DNA of 64,000 bases from JAAUTY01 sp964397305. GTDB taxonomy: Bacteria > Cyanobacteriota > Cyanobacteriia > Cyanobacteriales > Spirulinaceae. Positions 9,208 to 18,467 of the stretch are shown here, in pieces (the first letter of the stretch is position 1; each line of letters begins with the position of its first letter). A program made the position numbers and the translations under genes. The stretch spans positions 8,897 to 72,896 of the forward strand of contig CAYNIP010000020.1 of the NCBI GenBank assembly GCA_964397305.1, in the 5' to 3' direction. The notes beneath the pieces were generated by a model that saw only the letters and a program-made list of their open reading frames with translations, was not told the DNA's origin and ran no database searches.

Positions 9208-9588
9208 ATGTCTACGCCCCTCGACCAGATCAAGCCCGCTGCCAAGACTGACGCGATTATGTATGTGCCGTACTTCCAGGGCCAGAAGCGGCAGTTTTTA
9301 CCCCTGGCGATCGGCCTTTACCAGCAAGGTTCCCTGGAAGGGGAACGCTATATTGAGGCCAGCGAGAGCATTCCCTTCGTAGCCACCTGGTATGTGTCTA
9401 AGTTGCCGGCGGACTTGACCCTCTGCCGGCTGCAATTTGATGGCAATGCGGAGTTGAGCTATGAAGTCAATATGCAAAATTCCGAGTTCGTCGATTACCT
9501 GATTGAGGCGATCATGAACTATCGGCGCGCGAAGGTGGTGGACTTTTCGCGCGCCTTCTACCGCAAGTTGCTGCGGCTGGAGGAATGA
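9208..9588 (+). CDS. ebsA: EbsA-like type IV pilus/biofilm protein
   Basis: A 126-residue soluble protein (MSTPLDQIKPAAKTDAIMYV...), conserved across cyanobacteria, with QFDGNAELSYEVNMQNSEF and a C-terminal helix VVDFSRAFYRKLLRLEE. I recognise it as the EbsA family, named for biofilm self-suppression in Synechococcus elongatus and linked there to type IV pilus assembly. The assignment rests on recalled family sequence only. The start ATG 9208 is preferred over the upstream GTG-type extension, whose residues are low complexity. It is followed 40 bp later by a phosphotransacetylase-like gene, a frequent neighbour in cyanobacteria. Confidence 0.72.
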   Translation: MSTPLDQIKPAAKTDAIMYVPYFQGQKRQFLPLAIGLYQQGSLEGERYIEASESIPFVATWYVSKLPADLTLCRLQFDGNAELSYEVNMQNSEFVDYLIEAIMNYRRAKVVDFSRAFYRKLLRLEE

Positions 9589-9628
9589 TGGCAATCGCCA
9601 GGGTTATACCATTAGCAGGAGTTGAGGC

Positions 9629-10717
9629 GTGGCAAACACAAAAATTTTACTCGTAGGCTCGACCGCTGCTTGTAGCGGCAAGTCGGCAACCATTCTGGGT
9701 CTCGGAGCACGGCTCCAAGCGGAGCACCTCAAGTTGGCCTACGGCAAGCCCCTGGGAACCTACTTTGAGGCAGCTACCAGCGGCCAGCACGTCGAGGCGG
9801 ATGTCCACTTCGTGACGGCTATGCTGAACTTGCCGGACAGCCAGCGACACGCACCCCTGCTCTCCCTAGACCCAAGGGCGATTCGCGCTTGTTTACAGGA
9901 TGGCGCACCGCCGGACTACACCCAAGCCTGGCAAAACTACGCCGCCGCGATCACAGCAGACTTGGCCCTGCTGGAGGGCCCTAGCACGCTCGCAGAGGGC
10001 CGCCTGTTCAGCCTCTCCGTGGAGCAGATGGCCACTGCGGTGGCAGCGAGCGTGCTGCTCGTCGCCCGCTATCGCAACCTGTCCCTGATTGATGACCTGC
10101 TCGATGCGCGGGTGCTGCTGGGCGATCGCCTCTTGGGGGTACTGCTCAACGACATTCCCGAGCCAGAACTCCCGATCCTGGAGCAGGAAGTGCGGCCCTT
10201 TTTAGAAAGCCAGAATATTCCCGTCTTTGGCCTGCTACCCCGTAACGCCCTCCTTCGCAGCGTCAGCGTGCGCGAACTGACGCAGCAGCTCCAGGCCAAG
10301 GTCCTCTGCCGTGAAGACCGCCTGGATCTCATGGTCGAAAGCCTTACGATTGGAGCCATGAATGTGAACTCAGCCCTGGAATACTTCCGCCGCGAGCGCA
10401 ATATGGCCGTGGTCACGGGGGGCGATCGCAGCGAGTTGCAGATGGCAGCCCTAGAAACCTCCACCAACTGCCTCATTCTGACGGGCCACACCCCCCCCCA
10501 AGATTTCATCCTCAGCCGCGCCGAGGATCTGGAGATCCCGATCCTCTCGGTCGATCTCGACACCCTGAGCACCGTGGAGATTGCCGATCGGGCCTTTGGC
10601 CAAGTCCGACTCCAGGAACCCATTAAGGTCGAATGCGTGCAAGACCTGATGGCAACTCACTTTGACTTCCCGCGCTTCCTCACCCATCTCGGTTTGGAGC
10701 CAGCCGCCGTAGGCTAG
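9629..10717 (+). CDS. Phosphotransacetylase-family protein (P-loop plus DRTGG domain)
   Basis: A 362-residue protein. The N-terminal half is a BioD/CobQ-like P-loop domain with GSTAACSGKSATILGLG. The second half carries a DRTGG-type domain (LTIGAMNVNSALEYFRRERNMAVVTGGDRSELQMAAL). It resembles the N-terminal regulatory part of large bacterial Pta proteins without the catalytic acetyltransferase domain, so it is probably a regulatory or nucleotide-binding protein rather than an enzyme of acetate metabolism. The start is GTG 9629 (VANTKILLVG). It likely forms a transcription unit with ebsA. Confidence 0.8.
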   Translation: MANTKILLVGSTAACSGKSATILGLGARLQAEHLKLAYGKPLGTYFEAATSGQHVEADVHFVTAMLNLPDSQRHAPLLSLDPRAIRACLQDGAPPDYTQAWQNYAAAITADLALLEGPSTLAEGRLFSLSVEQMATAVAASVLLVARYRNLSLIDDLLDARVLLGDRLLGVLLNDIPEPELPILEQEVRPFLESQNIPVFGLLPRNALLRSVSVRELTQQLQAKVLCREDRLDLMVESLTIGAMNVNSALEYFRRERNMAVVTGGDRSELQMAALETSTNCLILTGHTPPQDFILSRAEDLEIPILSVDLDTLSTVEIADRAFGQVRLQEPIKVECVQDLMATHFDFPRFLTHLGLEPAAVG

Positions 10718-10760
10718 ACCAAGGGAGGCAGAGCAGGCTCCTGGGGCCGTCGGGACGGTG

Positions 10761-12752
10761 TCAGGAGACCGAACCGGTATTGTAGCGATCGCGCCCCTGA
10801 GCCTTCGCCTCATAGAGTGCGGCATCGGCCGCAGCGAGCAATTGGTCCGGAGAATACCCGGAGCTGGGGATCAGGGTGGCAAGGCCCATGCTCACCGTGA
10901 CGTAACCTGGCGAAGAGCCGGTATGGGGAATTTGCTGCCCTTGCAACTGGAGACGAATCCGCTCGGCAATCTCAAGGCCACCCTGCTCATCCGTATCGGG
11001 CAGGACCACGGCAAATTCCTCGCCCCCATAACGGGCTACTAGATCGCAAGGACAACGCATGGCCCCTAGCAAAACCTCAGCAATCTGTTGCAGACACTCA
11101 TCGCCAGCCTGATGACCATAGGTGTCGTTAAACTGCTTAAAACAATCCACATCACACAGAATCAACGTCAGCGGCTTGGCTCTCCAGGAATTGTGGTGGA
11201 GGAAGTATAAGAGAGATACAAAATCTCTTAAGGTGGACTTGTCGAGCCCTTGCCACGTAAGGGTTTCAACTCTGAAAGCCTTAGCTTATCACCATAGATC
11301 CTGGAGAGCCAGCGGCTTTTGCTTTCGTTGCTGCTGTTGCCACTGGTGAGCCCAGTACTTATCAAAGTAGCGACGATTCGCCGTCTTCGTCAGGTCATCG
11401 GTATGAGCAAGCCGGTCAAGTTCTCGGTTCAGTTGCGCGAGTTCTGAGGTTCGCTCCTCAATGCGTGTTTCAAGCGTGCTAAAAGATTCCTTGAGCTGCT
11501 GGGCCATGTCCGCAAAGGAGCGGGACAGATCGCCAATCACATCGGCGCGATCTAGCGTAATGGCTTGATCCCAAGCTCCCCGCGCAATTTCTCGGGCACT
11601 CACACTCAGTCTGATGAGGGGTTCAGTGAACCATTGAGTCAAGAGCAGGCTGATAATAATGGCTCCCAGAATCGCAATAACACAGAGTAGTATTGTGGCT
11701 CTCATGCTGTCATAGATTTGAGCCATAAAATCCTTCTCTGGCACAGCGATCACAATAATCCAATCCAGATTGGAGTTATCCTGAAAACGAAACAACTCTA
11801 AGTAGTGGTAATCGCCATCATGCCATAATTTTTGCTGTGACGAGCGAGCATACTCTAGTCCACCAAATTGTTGGATCAAATCCTGAGTAATCGCTGCAAT
11901 TAAGGAGTGGCCACTTTCTGTTGCCAAGAACAAGTCTGTAGCCGCTTGACCAACAGGATTCAATTGCTCCGGTACAGAGCTACCCACCAAAAAACCAGAT
12001 GGCTCAAGGATAAAGGCAAGACCTGAGGGGCTGATTTTGAGCTTTTGCAGAAACCCCGTGATTTCCTCCGAGAGAATAAAATCAGTTGCACAAACGCCCA
12101 GGAGATCACCCTTCTCGCGATCAAAGACGGGGATGCTAGCCGTGATAACGGGAACATAGGAATCAAAGTCGATGTAAATCTCACTCCAGGTCTGTCGTCT
12201 CTCTCGCTGTGCTGCCTCATACCAAGGTCTTTGGCGGGGATCAAAGGGTCGAGTCCCTCGGCGGTTGAGGGTGGTGCGCTGACCGGTACTGTCTAGAGCG
12301 TAGTAATGCGTAAAGCGCTCGGTCTCAGGATTAGCGATCTGCACTTGGAGCTGATCGCCAACACCGCCATTCGAGTAACCTACACCCAAGAAAGCGCCAT
12401 CTGCTTCTGTGGCACAGTAAATGAGGTTAATAGAGTCAAAAAACTGGGTTTGTTGCCACAGTTGCTCTGTTCCTAGGCCAGTCCGCAGATTCAGATTACC
12501 GCGCTCCAGGTTATAGGCATTCATCTGGTTGATGGTGTGGGGATCGGCCAGGATATCTTGGAGCTGCTGGACAATGCGGGCGGTGATTTCTTGGCGGAGT
12601 TGGGTCGATAGGGTGTTCGCAGTGAACTGACTATTTCTGAGGGAGACATAGCCAATCAGTCCAGAGGTGACAATGATCTGAGTAATGAGGGGAACTGTGA
12701 GGACCGTTTGAAGCGAGAGTCTGCTGAGAATTCGTCGGAAGCGCAAGATCAT
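10761..12752 (-). pseudogene. Cache-HAMP-GGDEF diguanylate cyclase interrupted by a MITE
   Basis: The 5' part (12752-11289) encodes a transmembrane helix (about residues 14-35), an extracytoplasmic dCache-like sensor, a second helix (ILLCVIAILGAIIISLLL), a HAMP region and the start of GGDEF (AHTDDLTKTANRRYFDKY). It stops inside a 133-bp insertion. The 3' part (11165-10761) carries the rest: LILCDVDCFKQFNDTYGHQAGD, RYGGEEFAVVLPDTD and DAALYEAKAQGRDRY. Deleting the insertion and one 8-bp duplication gives a continuous 616-codon gene reading KQKPL-TLILCDVD. All catalytic residues are intact, so the mutation appears recent. With the element in place the frame meets TGA after QDLW, so no full-length cyclase can be made. 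Confidence 0.93.
11178..11310. mobile_element. 133-bp MITE inserted in diguanylate cyclase gene
   Basis: The ends are perfect 12-bp inverted repeats GGCTCTCCAGGA (11178-11189) and TCCTGGAGAGCC (11299-11310), with weaker pairing continuing to about 21 bp. Exact 8-bp direct repeats AGCGGCTT lie at 11170-11177 and 11311-11318. There is no open frame long enough for a transposase. An internal hairpin CCCTT...AAGGG lies near 11250. Its ends differ from MITE family 1, so it is a separate family; I saw no second copy in the window. Confidence 0.93.
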
Positions 12753-13359
12753 GGAGTTAGCGTGAGCGTCTCGTGAATTTCGCGGCTCTCCGGGAGCAGT
12801 CCCAGCAACAGCTGAAGGGCTTCTAGGGGCTTGGCTGTTCAGGATAGCCTTAGGGGGAGGTTGGGGGACTAAACCCCCGGAACTCCATCATAATCTGAAC
12901 GACCGAGTTTCCTCGTGATGCTCAAGAGCCAGTTTCGGGCTTGTATTGAAATACACCCTAAAGCACCGGGCTAGCGGATGGCCCGGCAGCAAAGCCTGAA
13001 ACCCTTGATATCCCTCTCAGATCGGGGTGAAACGCTGATTTTTCGTCGGCTGTAATGGCGGAAATTCGTGGGAATTTCCCGGAATAACACAAGAGGGATA
13101 GTCTGTAGCTTGAGTTGATGCCGGCAGCCCAACGCGATCGCGCCCCTGGGCCTTCGCCCCATCGAGGATGGCATCCACTGACGGGGCAGGAAGCCGATCA
13201 GTCTTGTGCAGACACGGGCTTTGAAGATCGCTGGAGAAATCCATCCAAAGCCCAGATTGACAAGGGATTCGGCCCAGCCATACCTTCTAAGAGTCCAGGG
13301 CTTAGTAGTGCTACACTCGATCAAGTGTTACTTAGCATAAAGCCTTTTCTGCCAACCCC
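12753..13359. other. Gene-poor region with GGDEF remnant
   Basis: A 607-bp gap between the broken cyclase and the hydrolase. The right part holds a decayed GGDEF C-terminus (13017-13244, minus strand). The left 250 bp show no gene or clear element. Confidence 0.6.
13017..13244 (-). pseudogene. Decayed fragment of a GGDEF C-terminus
   Basis: The minus-strand reading contains LPAPSVDAILDGAKAQGRDRVG, which lines up with DQLLAAADAALYEAKAQGRDRY at the end of the neighbouring cyclase. The DNA word GCGATCGCGCCCCTG-GGCCTTCGCC is almost shared with 10786-10810. The rest of the domain is missing or unrecognisable. It is best explained as the remnant of a second diguanylate cyclase or of a local duplication. 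Confidence 0.6.
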
Positions 13360-14250
13360 TTGTTTCCTGAGTTTCTTCCAGCCGCAGCGGCAGACCTCCA
13401 AGAGCCCGCCGCGATCGCCCTCCTCCAGCAGGTGCAACAGCGGGCGATCGCCACTCCCCTGTGGAGGACCAAACCCCTGCGAACGACCTACGCCCAAGCG
13501 GGCCAGGGCAGCCCGCCCTTTGTGCTTCTGCACGGCTTCGACAGTTCCCTGCTTGAGTTTCGTCGCCTCTTTCCTCAGTTAGCGGGCGATCGCGCGACCT
13601 GGGCCCTGGATCTCCACGGCTTCGGCTTCAACGAACGTCCCCCCGAGGTTCCCTACACCCCGGCAGCCCTGCGCGCCCACCTCTTCTCTTTATGGCAAAC
13701 CCTAATTCAGGAGCCGGTCATCTTGGTTGGGGCCTCCATGGGGGGCGCGGCCGCCTTGGATTTTGCCCTGCATTATCCTGACCTTGTGCGGGGCCTCGTG
13801 CTCCTCGACAGTGCCGGGACGACCCCCGGCCCGGTCTTCGGTCGCTTCCTCGGCCCGCCCCTAGATGCTTGGGCGACGGCCTTCTTGCGCCAGCCCCGGG
13901 TACGGGCTAGCATCAGCCGCGCCGCTTACTATGACCCCACTCTGGCCACTCCGGAGGCCGATCGCTGTGCGGCTCTCCACCTAGCTGTGCCCGGTTGGAG
14001 CCAGGCCCTGGCCGCCTTCACCAAGAGCGGCGGCTACCCCTCCTATCGGCGCCAGTTACCGGCCTTGCGCCAGCGGACCCTGATTCTTTGGGGCGCTCAG
14101 GACAATATCCTGGGTCGGCAACCCGCAACCCTGTTCCAAACCCTGCTGCCTCAGAGTCAGCTGATCTGGCTGGAGAACTGCGGTCATGTGCCCCATCTGG
14201 AGCAACCAGCAGCCACGGCGGCGGCGATCTTGGCCTTTCACCCCCGCTAG
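13360..14250 (+). CDS. Alpha/beta-fold hydrolase
   Basis: A 296-residue alpha/beta hydrolase with the oxyanion-loop HGFDSS, the nucleophile elbow GASMGGAAAL (Ser), a late Asp in WGAQDNILG and the catalytic His in NCGHVPHLEQP. The pattern fits epoxide hydrolase or haloperoxidase-type families, substrate unknown. There is no ATG near the N-terminus; TTG 13360 (MFPEFLPAAAADL) is the longest plausible start. No signal peptide is visible. Confidence 0.82.
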   Translation: MFPEFLPAAAADLQEPAAIALLQQVQQRAIATPLWRTKPLRTTYAQAGQGSPPFVLLHGFDSSLLEFRRLFPQLAGDRATWALDLHGFGFNERPPEVPYTPAALRAHLFSLWQTLIQEPVILVGASMGGAAALDFALHYPDLVRGLVLLDSAGTTPGPVFGRFLGPPLDAWATAFLRQPRVRASISRAAYYDPTLATPEADRCAALHLAVPGWSQALAAFTKSGGYPSYRRQLPALRQRTLILWGAQDNILGRQPATLFQTLLPQSQLIWLENCGHVPHLEQPAATAAAILAFHPR

Positions 14251-14443
14251 CTACAGGCAGCGCTAAGGCCCTCAGGGTCCCCAGGGTTCTGCATCGTAGT
14301 GGGTCAAAAGTTTTCTGCGGGCTACGCGAGAATACCGGCTCACCTACGACCCCGACTAGCCACAAACCCCTCTTCACCCCAGCGACTTCTGGCTCCACGC
14401 TGATGCCGTAGAAGATCCATCCCCTCCCTGATCGCCCTGGGCC

Positions 14444-15082
14444 TTAAACCCAATGCTGCTGCTGGAGGATCGCAAGAACATCTGTTTCTAGGGTACTGAA
14501 AGCAGTTAGAGCGCGCAGGGGTGAAAAGTCACGGATGCGATCTGCGATCGCGTAAATCCGCTCCTGCGGACGGAATTTTTTCAAGCGTCGCTTTGGTAGA
14601 CCGCTGGCTGTTCTCAGTAATGCGTAAAGCTCCTCTTTAGGATCGGAGCCTTGTTCCAAAGTGCTCAATTCGGGGAGCTGCAAGGGCTGGCAGCCGTGCG
14701 GATTAGCAGCCGCTTGGCGAATCGCCGCCTCATCAAACAGAAGCCAGGCCTCAGTCATCCGCACCGGAATGACATAGATGGCTGGTGGTATTGATAAGCT
14801 GTCCACGGCCTCGATAGCGGCTTTGATTTCCGCAACACGCGCTTCTCGGGGTTCCTTTTCGGCATCACGGTAGATAAAGAGGAGATCGCAGGGTTGGTAC
14901 TCCAAGCTTAACTGAATTCGGTTTTGCAAACTGCGCTGATCGCCAGGTAACGGGCGCGGGTCTACCCAGCGGGCTTGAACTTCACCCACGAAACCGCCTG
15001 CCCGCAATAACCAGGCCAAAATCGGTGACAACACCCGATCGGAAGGGCCGTCGCTGATCAGCGTGTAATGCAGTACACTCAT
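14444..15082 (-). CDS. DUF4276-like partner of the adjacent ATPase
   Basis: A 212-residue acidic protein beginning MSVLHYTLISDGPSDRVLSPILAWLL, with CDLLFIYRDAEKEPREARVAEIK and IYVIPVRMTEAWLLFDEAAIR. The conserved E/D-rich pattern (ISDGPSD, RDAEKE, MTEAWLL) is like DUF4276/Toprim-related proteins that accompany OLD-like ATPases. Its ATG overlaps the stop of the ATPase gene by 4 bp (15079-15082), so the pair is translationally coupled. By analogy with AbiL- and PARIS-type pairs it could be the effector or nuclease component; this is inference. Confidence 0.65.
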   Translation of the reverse strand: MSVLHYTLISDGPSDRVLSPILAWLLRAGGFVGEVQARWVDPRPLPGDQRSLQNRIQLSLEYQPCDLLFIYRDAEKEPREARVAEIKAAIEAVDSLSIPPAIYVIPVRMTEAWLLFDEAAIRQAAANPHGCQPLQLPELSTLEQGSDPKEELYALLRTASGLPKRRLKKFRPQERIYAIADRIRDFSPLRALTAFSTLETDVLAILQQQHWV

Positions 15083-16611
15083 GCCCTAAAGCTCTCGTGG
15101 AAACCGGGGACAAAGGGTTGTAAATCAAGGCGATCAATGATTCGCCGTGCAGGGCGTTTTCGGGCTTTCTTAGAGGTTGCAGGATCGTAGCCGTTCCCCT
15201 CCGGTTCTGGTGGTACTGGATTGAGATAGACTGACAGCTCCTCTCGTGAGACTAGCTTTATTGAGTTATGTTCTTCTGTATTGGTGCGCCATGTATCCTT
15301 CAGGTAGCGAAAGCGTGCTGCTTGTCGGCGTGTTTCCGGTGTAGAGAATGTGACAATATCGGCGATGAGGAGACTATCATCAGGTATCTGCTGGACAACA
15401 ACGGGGGAATGCGTGTTAACAATGACCTGTCGCAGGGGGTTATCAGAGCCCACTTCCTCCTCAGGATCGACTGCAACATCTTGGAGTAGTTGTAGGATGT
15501 TGGGTATGCGCGCTGGATGGACACCATTCTCTGGTTCCTCTAGGCAGATTAAGCCTCTCGTATCCGGGTCGAGATCTAGAACAGCGAGAGCCAAAAATCG
15601 AAGCGTACCATCCGATAGGGAGCGAGCGGGATGGATGGTGCGATCGCCAGTTTCCACCATGATAGTAAGGAGCTGACGGGCCTCATCGCGATCAACCCAC
15701 AATTCGCGCACACCATCTAGTAGGCCTGAGAGCCGATTGGCAACCTGCGCGTACAGTTGTGTTTGAGCCCCCAGGCCAACGTCCTCATCAGCGGCCTGAT
15801 GCCGCACGGTTTGCGCTAAGTAATAAAGTGTGGACGCTAAGTGGGAACCATCCGTGCCCAGATGGGTCGGGGCTGTGAAGTTGTCCGGTTGCCGCAGGGA
15901 AGAGGGTTCGAGTTGCAATACCCGCCAGGACTGCATCTCACGACGGGCTAGGAGTGCTGTTGGGCTTTCCGCTGCATCGGTTGCGGATAGTACAGTACGA
16001 GGCAAATCAGACGCTAGTAGGGAGCGGGGCCGTCCTTGGTTGCCATCTTGGTGGAGCTTGACAACTCTTCGTCCATCCTCATCATGGGTAGAAATAAAGG
16101 GTGACGTTCGCCGTCCTTTCACCAAGGACTTCCGCCAAGTTTTTGCTTCATGCTCAAAGCGTAGATGCTTGGGAGCATCGCCAATATTGAGATGAATCAG
16201 TTCTTCATGCTGGAGTTCTAGGGTGTCAGAGGGGTAAAGGGTTGAACTGCTTTTATAAGCCAGGATCACCCTGTATCGCAGAAGCGTAATACTAGCCTTG
16301 GCTGTTTGGCCGAGATCATCAATACCAGTGGCTGGAATAATAATATCAGCCGCAAATTCTATCGTTTCAGCATAGCGATCGCCCACGCGATGAAACAAGC
16401 TACGCACATCACCCGTGTGGTTTGATTCAGCGCGAACAGCAAGAGCTGCCTCGAGTAAAGGGCGCTCAGCCAGGAAACTTAAGAATCGAATCGCATCAAA
16501 AAGATTGGACTTGCCAACGCCATTAGCCCCAGCAATACAGGTAAACGGGCCGAATCTTAGGTCTACATCGACTAGATTCTTGAAGTTTTTAACCCGTAAG
16601 CGCGTCAGCAT
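15079..16611 (-). CDS. OLD-like AAA ATPase (AAA_21 family)
   Basis: A 510-residue RecF/SMC-like ATPase. Walker A is GANGVGKSNLFDAI near residue 30, the ABC-like signature is SLSDGTLRFLALAV, Walker B is GLICLEEPENGVHP, and the His switch is in IVNTHSPVVV. There is no fused Toprim nuclease domain, unlike classical OLD proteins; the downstream DUF4276 gene may supply it. ATG 16611 (MLTRLRVKNFKNL) fits the family; the frame runs 7 codons further upstream. The pair is flanked by gene-poor DNA and a MITE remnant, which fits an acquired module. Confidence 0.82.
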   Translation of the reverse strand: MLTRLRVKNFKNLVDVDLRFGPFTCIAGANGVGKSNLFDAIRFLSFLAERPLLEAALAVRAESNHTGDVRSLFHRVGDRYAETIEFAADIIIPATGIDDLGQTAKASITLLRYRVILAYKSSSTLYPSDTLELQHEELIHLNIGDAPKHLRFEHEAKTWRKSLVKGRRTSPFISTHDEDGRRVVKLHQDGNQGRPRSLLASDLPRTVLSATDAAESPTALLARREMQSWRVLQLEPSSLRQPDNFTAPTHLGTDGSHLASTLYYLAQTVRHQAADEDVGLGAQTQLYAQVANRLSGLLDGVRELWVDRDEARQLLTIMVETGDRTIHPARSLSDGTLRFLALAVLDLDPDTRGLICLEEPENGVHPARIPNILQLLQDVAVDPEEEVGSDNPLRQVIVNTHSPVVVQQIPDDSLLIADIVTFSTPETRRQAARFRYLKDTWRTNTEEHNSIKLVSREELSVYLNPVPPEPEGNGYDPATSKKARKRPARRIIDRLDLQPFVPGFHESFRA

Positions 16612-16716
16612 GGCTAAGCCGAGAAAGTACACTCTATTCTGACATAGGCTTTCAGGAGCGAAGCCAAGTGTGTACTACCCATCCATAGCCAAGACCCAAA
16701 GGGGAGCATCCCAGTT

Positions 16717-16820
16717 TGGCAGCCCTCCCCCTAAATCCCTTTCCCGAGCTTGGGAGAGGGACTTCAAGCTCTCCTTCTCCCAAGTAGGGCGAAGGGGAGT
16801 CCCCAAAGTGAGATGCACCC
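16717..16820 (+). mobile_element. MITE family 1, copy C (left end lost)
   Basis: The right end TGAGATGCACCC (16809-16820) and the adjacent AAGTAGGGCGAAGGGGAGT stretch match copies B and E. The left GGGTGCATCTCA end is absent and is replaced by CTCCCCCTAAATCCC, a word also found left of copy D. No target duplication is visible. It lies between the ATPase gene and the end of ndhJ. Confidence 0.7.
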
Positions 16821-16841
16821 CGGAACGCTCTCGGAATGAAT

Positions 16842-17363
16842 TTAGTAGGCGTCCTGCAACTCGTAGAAGTCGGGGGATACATAGTCCTTTCGCAAGGGCC
16901 AACCCACCCAGTCTTCCGGCATGAGAATACGCTTGAGATTGGGATGACCCTCGTAGATGATCCCGTACATATCGTAGGTCTCGCGCTCTTGCCAGTCGGC
17001 TGCTTTCCAGATCCAGTAGACCGAGGGCAGGCGGGGGTTGTCTCGAGGCAGGAAAACCTTCAACCGCACTTCCTCCGGGGGGCGAACATCGTCCGCAACC
17101 TTGACGAGGTGGTAGAAGCTAACCAATTGCTGACCAGGACCCAGATCATAGCCTCCCTGGCACTGAAGGTAGTTGAATCCGTAGGCATAGAGGGCGGTCG
17201 CGATCGGTAGGAGCACAGAGGGCTCTACGGCGATGAGTTCAACGCCGCTGTGATCCCGATCCAGGGGCTGGTTGGCAAACCCGTTAGTAGTCAGCCAATG
17301 GGAGACTTGGCCAGCCTCCACCAGTTGCTGTTCCTGCTCTGGCGCTTGGGTGTCTTCACTCAC
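16842..17363 (-). CDS. ndhJ: NAD(P)H-quinone oxidoreductase subunit J
   Basis: A 173-residue NuoC-type (30 kDa) subunit of the thylakoid NDH-1 complex, which carries out cyclic electron flow and respiration using ferredoxin. The family signature ERETYDMYGIIYEGHPNLKRILMPEDWVGWPLRKDY is intact. The start is GTG 17363, overlapping the 3' end of ndhK by 8 bp. Last gene of the ndhC-ndhK-ndhJ operon. Confidence 0.97.
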   Translation of the reverse strand: MSEDTQAPEQEQQLVEAGQVSHWLTTNGFANQPLDRDHSGVELIAVEPSVLLPIATALYAYGFNYLQCQGGYDLGPGQQLVSFYHLVKVADDVRPPEEVRLKVFLPRDNPRLPSVYWIWKAADWQERETYDMYGIIYEGHPNLKRILMPEDWVGWPLRKDYVSPDFYELQDAY

Positions 17364-18108
17364 GAGTCACACCCTCCTGTTGAGCCTGGGTTGTTGTCAC
17401 GGCTTGCGGCAGAGGCATTCCAGCCGCAGCGGCCAGTTCTTGGGGTGGGGCTTGGCGACTGACCGCGCTCAGGTACTTGCCGGTGAGAATCGGCTCCACC
17501 GCTTTCAGGTTGTGGGTGGTGCTATAGAAGCGGTGGGTCTGCATTTGGACCGTCATCCGCTCCTGCATCGATTCGTTGGCAACCTTCTTCCGCAGCTTAA
17601 TGATGGCGTCCATCACTGCCTCAGGTCGGGGCGGGCAGCCGGGGATGTAGACATCGACGGGGATGAGCTTGTCCACCCCACGCACGGCGGTAGGGGAGTC
17701 CATGCTAAACATTCCGCCGGTAATTGTGCAGGCTCCCATCGCGATCACGTACTTCGGATCGGGCATTTCCTCGTAGAGGCGCACGAGGGCGGGAGCCATT
17801 TTCATGGTGATCGTGCCGGAAGTGATGATCAAGTCAGCTTGGCGGGGACTGGCCCGAGGGACGAGACCAAAGCGGTCGAAGTCGAACCGGGAGCCGATCA
17901 TCGCCGCAAATTCGATGAAGCAGCAGGCCGTGCCATACATGAGGGGCCAGAGGCTCGAAAGGCGGGCCCAGTTGTAGAGGTCGTCCACGGTGGTCAAGAC
18001 CACGTTTTCGGACAGTTCTTTGGTGACACCGGTGCGGGAGGCGGGGTTGAGGATTTTGTCCCGCTGCTCTTGCTCAAGGCTCATAGTTGTGGGGGTATCG
18101 GATTTCAT
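17356..18108 (-). CDS. ndhK: NAD(P)H-quinone oxidoreductase subunit K
   Basis: The NuoB-type subunit that holds the N2 [4Fe-4S] cluster of NDH-1. Cluster ligands are visible: the CC pair in MYGTACCFIEFA, a Cys in MGACTITGGMF and one in IPGCPPRPEAV. The start is taken at ATG 18108 because it overlaps the ndhC stop codon as ATGA; an in-frame ATG two codons upstream (18114) is equally possible. About 250 residues, as usual in cyanobacteria. Translational coupling on both sides supports one transcript from ndhC. Confidence 0.96.
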   Translation of the reverse strand: MKSDTPTTMSLEQEQRDKILNPASRTGVTKELSENVVLTTVDDLYNWARLSSLWPLMYGTACCFIEFAAMIGSRFDFDRFGLVPRASPRQADLIITSGTITMKMAPALVRLYEEMPDPKYVIAMGACTITGGMFSMDSPTAVRGVDKLIPVDVYIPGCPPRPEAVMDAIIKLRKKVANESMQERMTVQMQTHRFYSTTHNLKAVEPILTGKYLSAVSRQAPPQELAAAAGMPLPQAVTTTQAQQEGVTRE

Positions 18109-18467
18109 GACCATTCCAGTGCTCCTTTTCGCCAAGCGTAGACAAGTGCGATGACAAGGATCGCGATGAAGATGAGCGCTTCGATAAACGCTAAGAGTCC
18201 GAGTTGGCTAAAGGCAACGGCCCAGGGGTAGAGAAAGACGGTCTCCACGTCAAACACTACAAACACCAAGGCGAACATATAGTAACGAATGTTGAATTGA
18301 ATCCAAGCGCCACCAATGGGCTCCATGCCACATTCGTAGGTGGTGCGGCGGTCGGGGCCGCCGCCGGGGGCGCGCAGCAGCCGGGAGGCGGTGAGCGCCA
18401 AGAAGGGGATCGCCCCCGCTAAGATCAGAAAGCCAAGAAAATACTCGTAGCCGTTGAGCGTGAACAC
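18105..18467 (-). CDS. ndhC: NAD(P)H-quinone oxidoreductase subunit 3
   Basis: A 120-residue NuoA-type membrane subunit of NDH-1 with three predicted helices (about residues 8-28, 65-85 and 90-112). The conserved loop YECGMEPIGGAWIQFNIRYYMFALVFVVFDVE is present. First gene of the ndhC-K-J operon, divergent from rubA across a 200-bp region that must hold both promoters. Confidence 0.97.
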   Translation of the reverse strand: MFTLNGYEYFLGFLILAGAIPFLALTASRLLRAPGGGPDRRTTYECGMEPIGGAWIQFNIRYYMFALVFVVFDVETVFLYPWAVAFSQLGLLAFIEALIFIAILVIALVYAWRKGALEWS

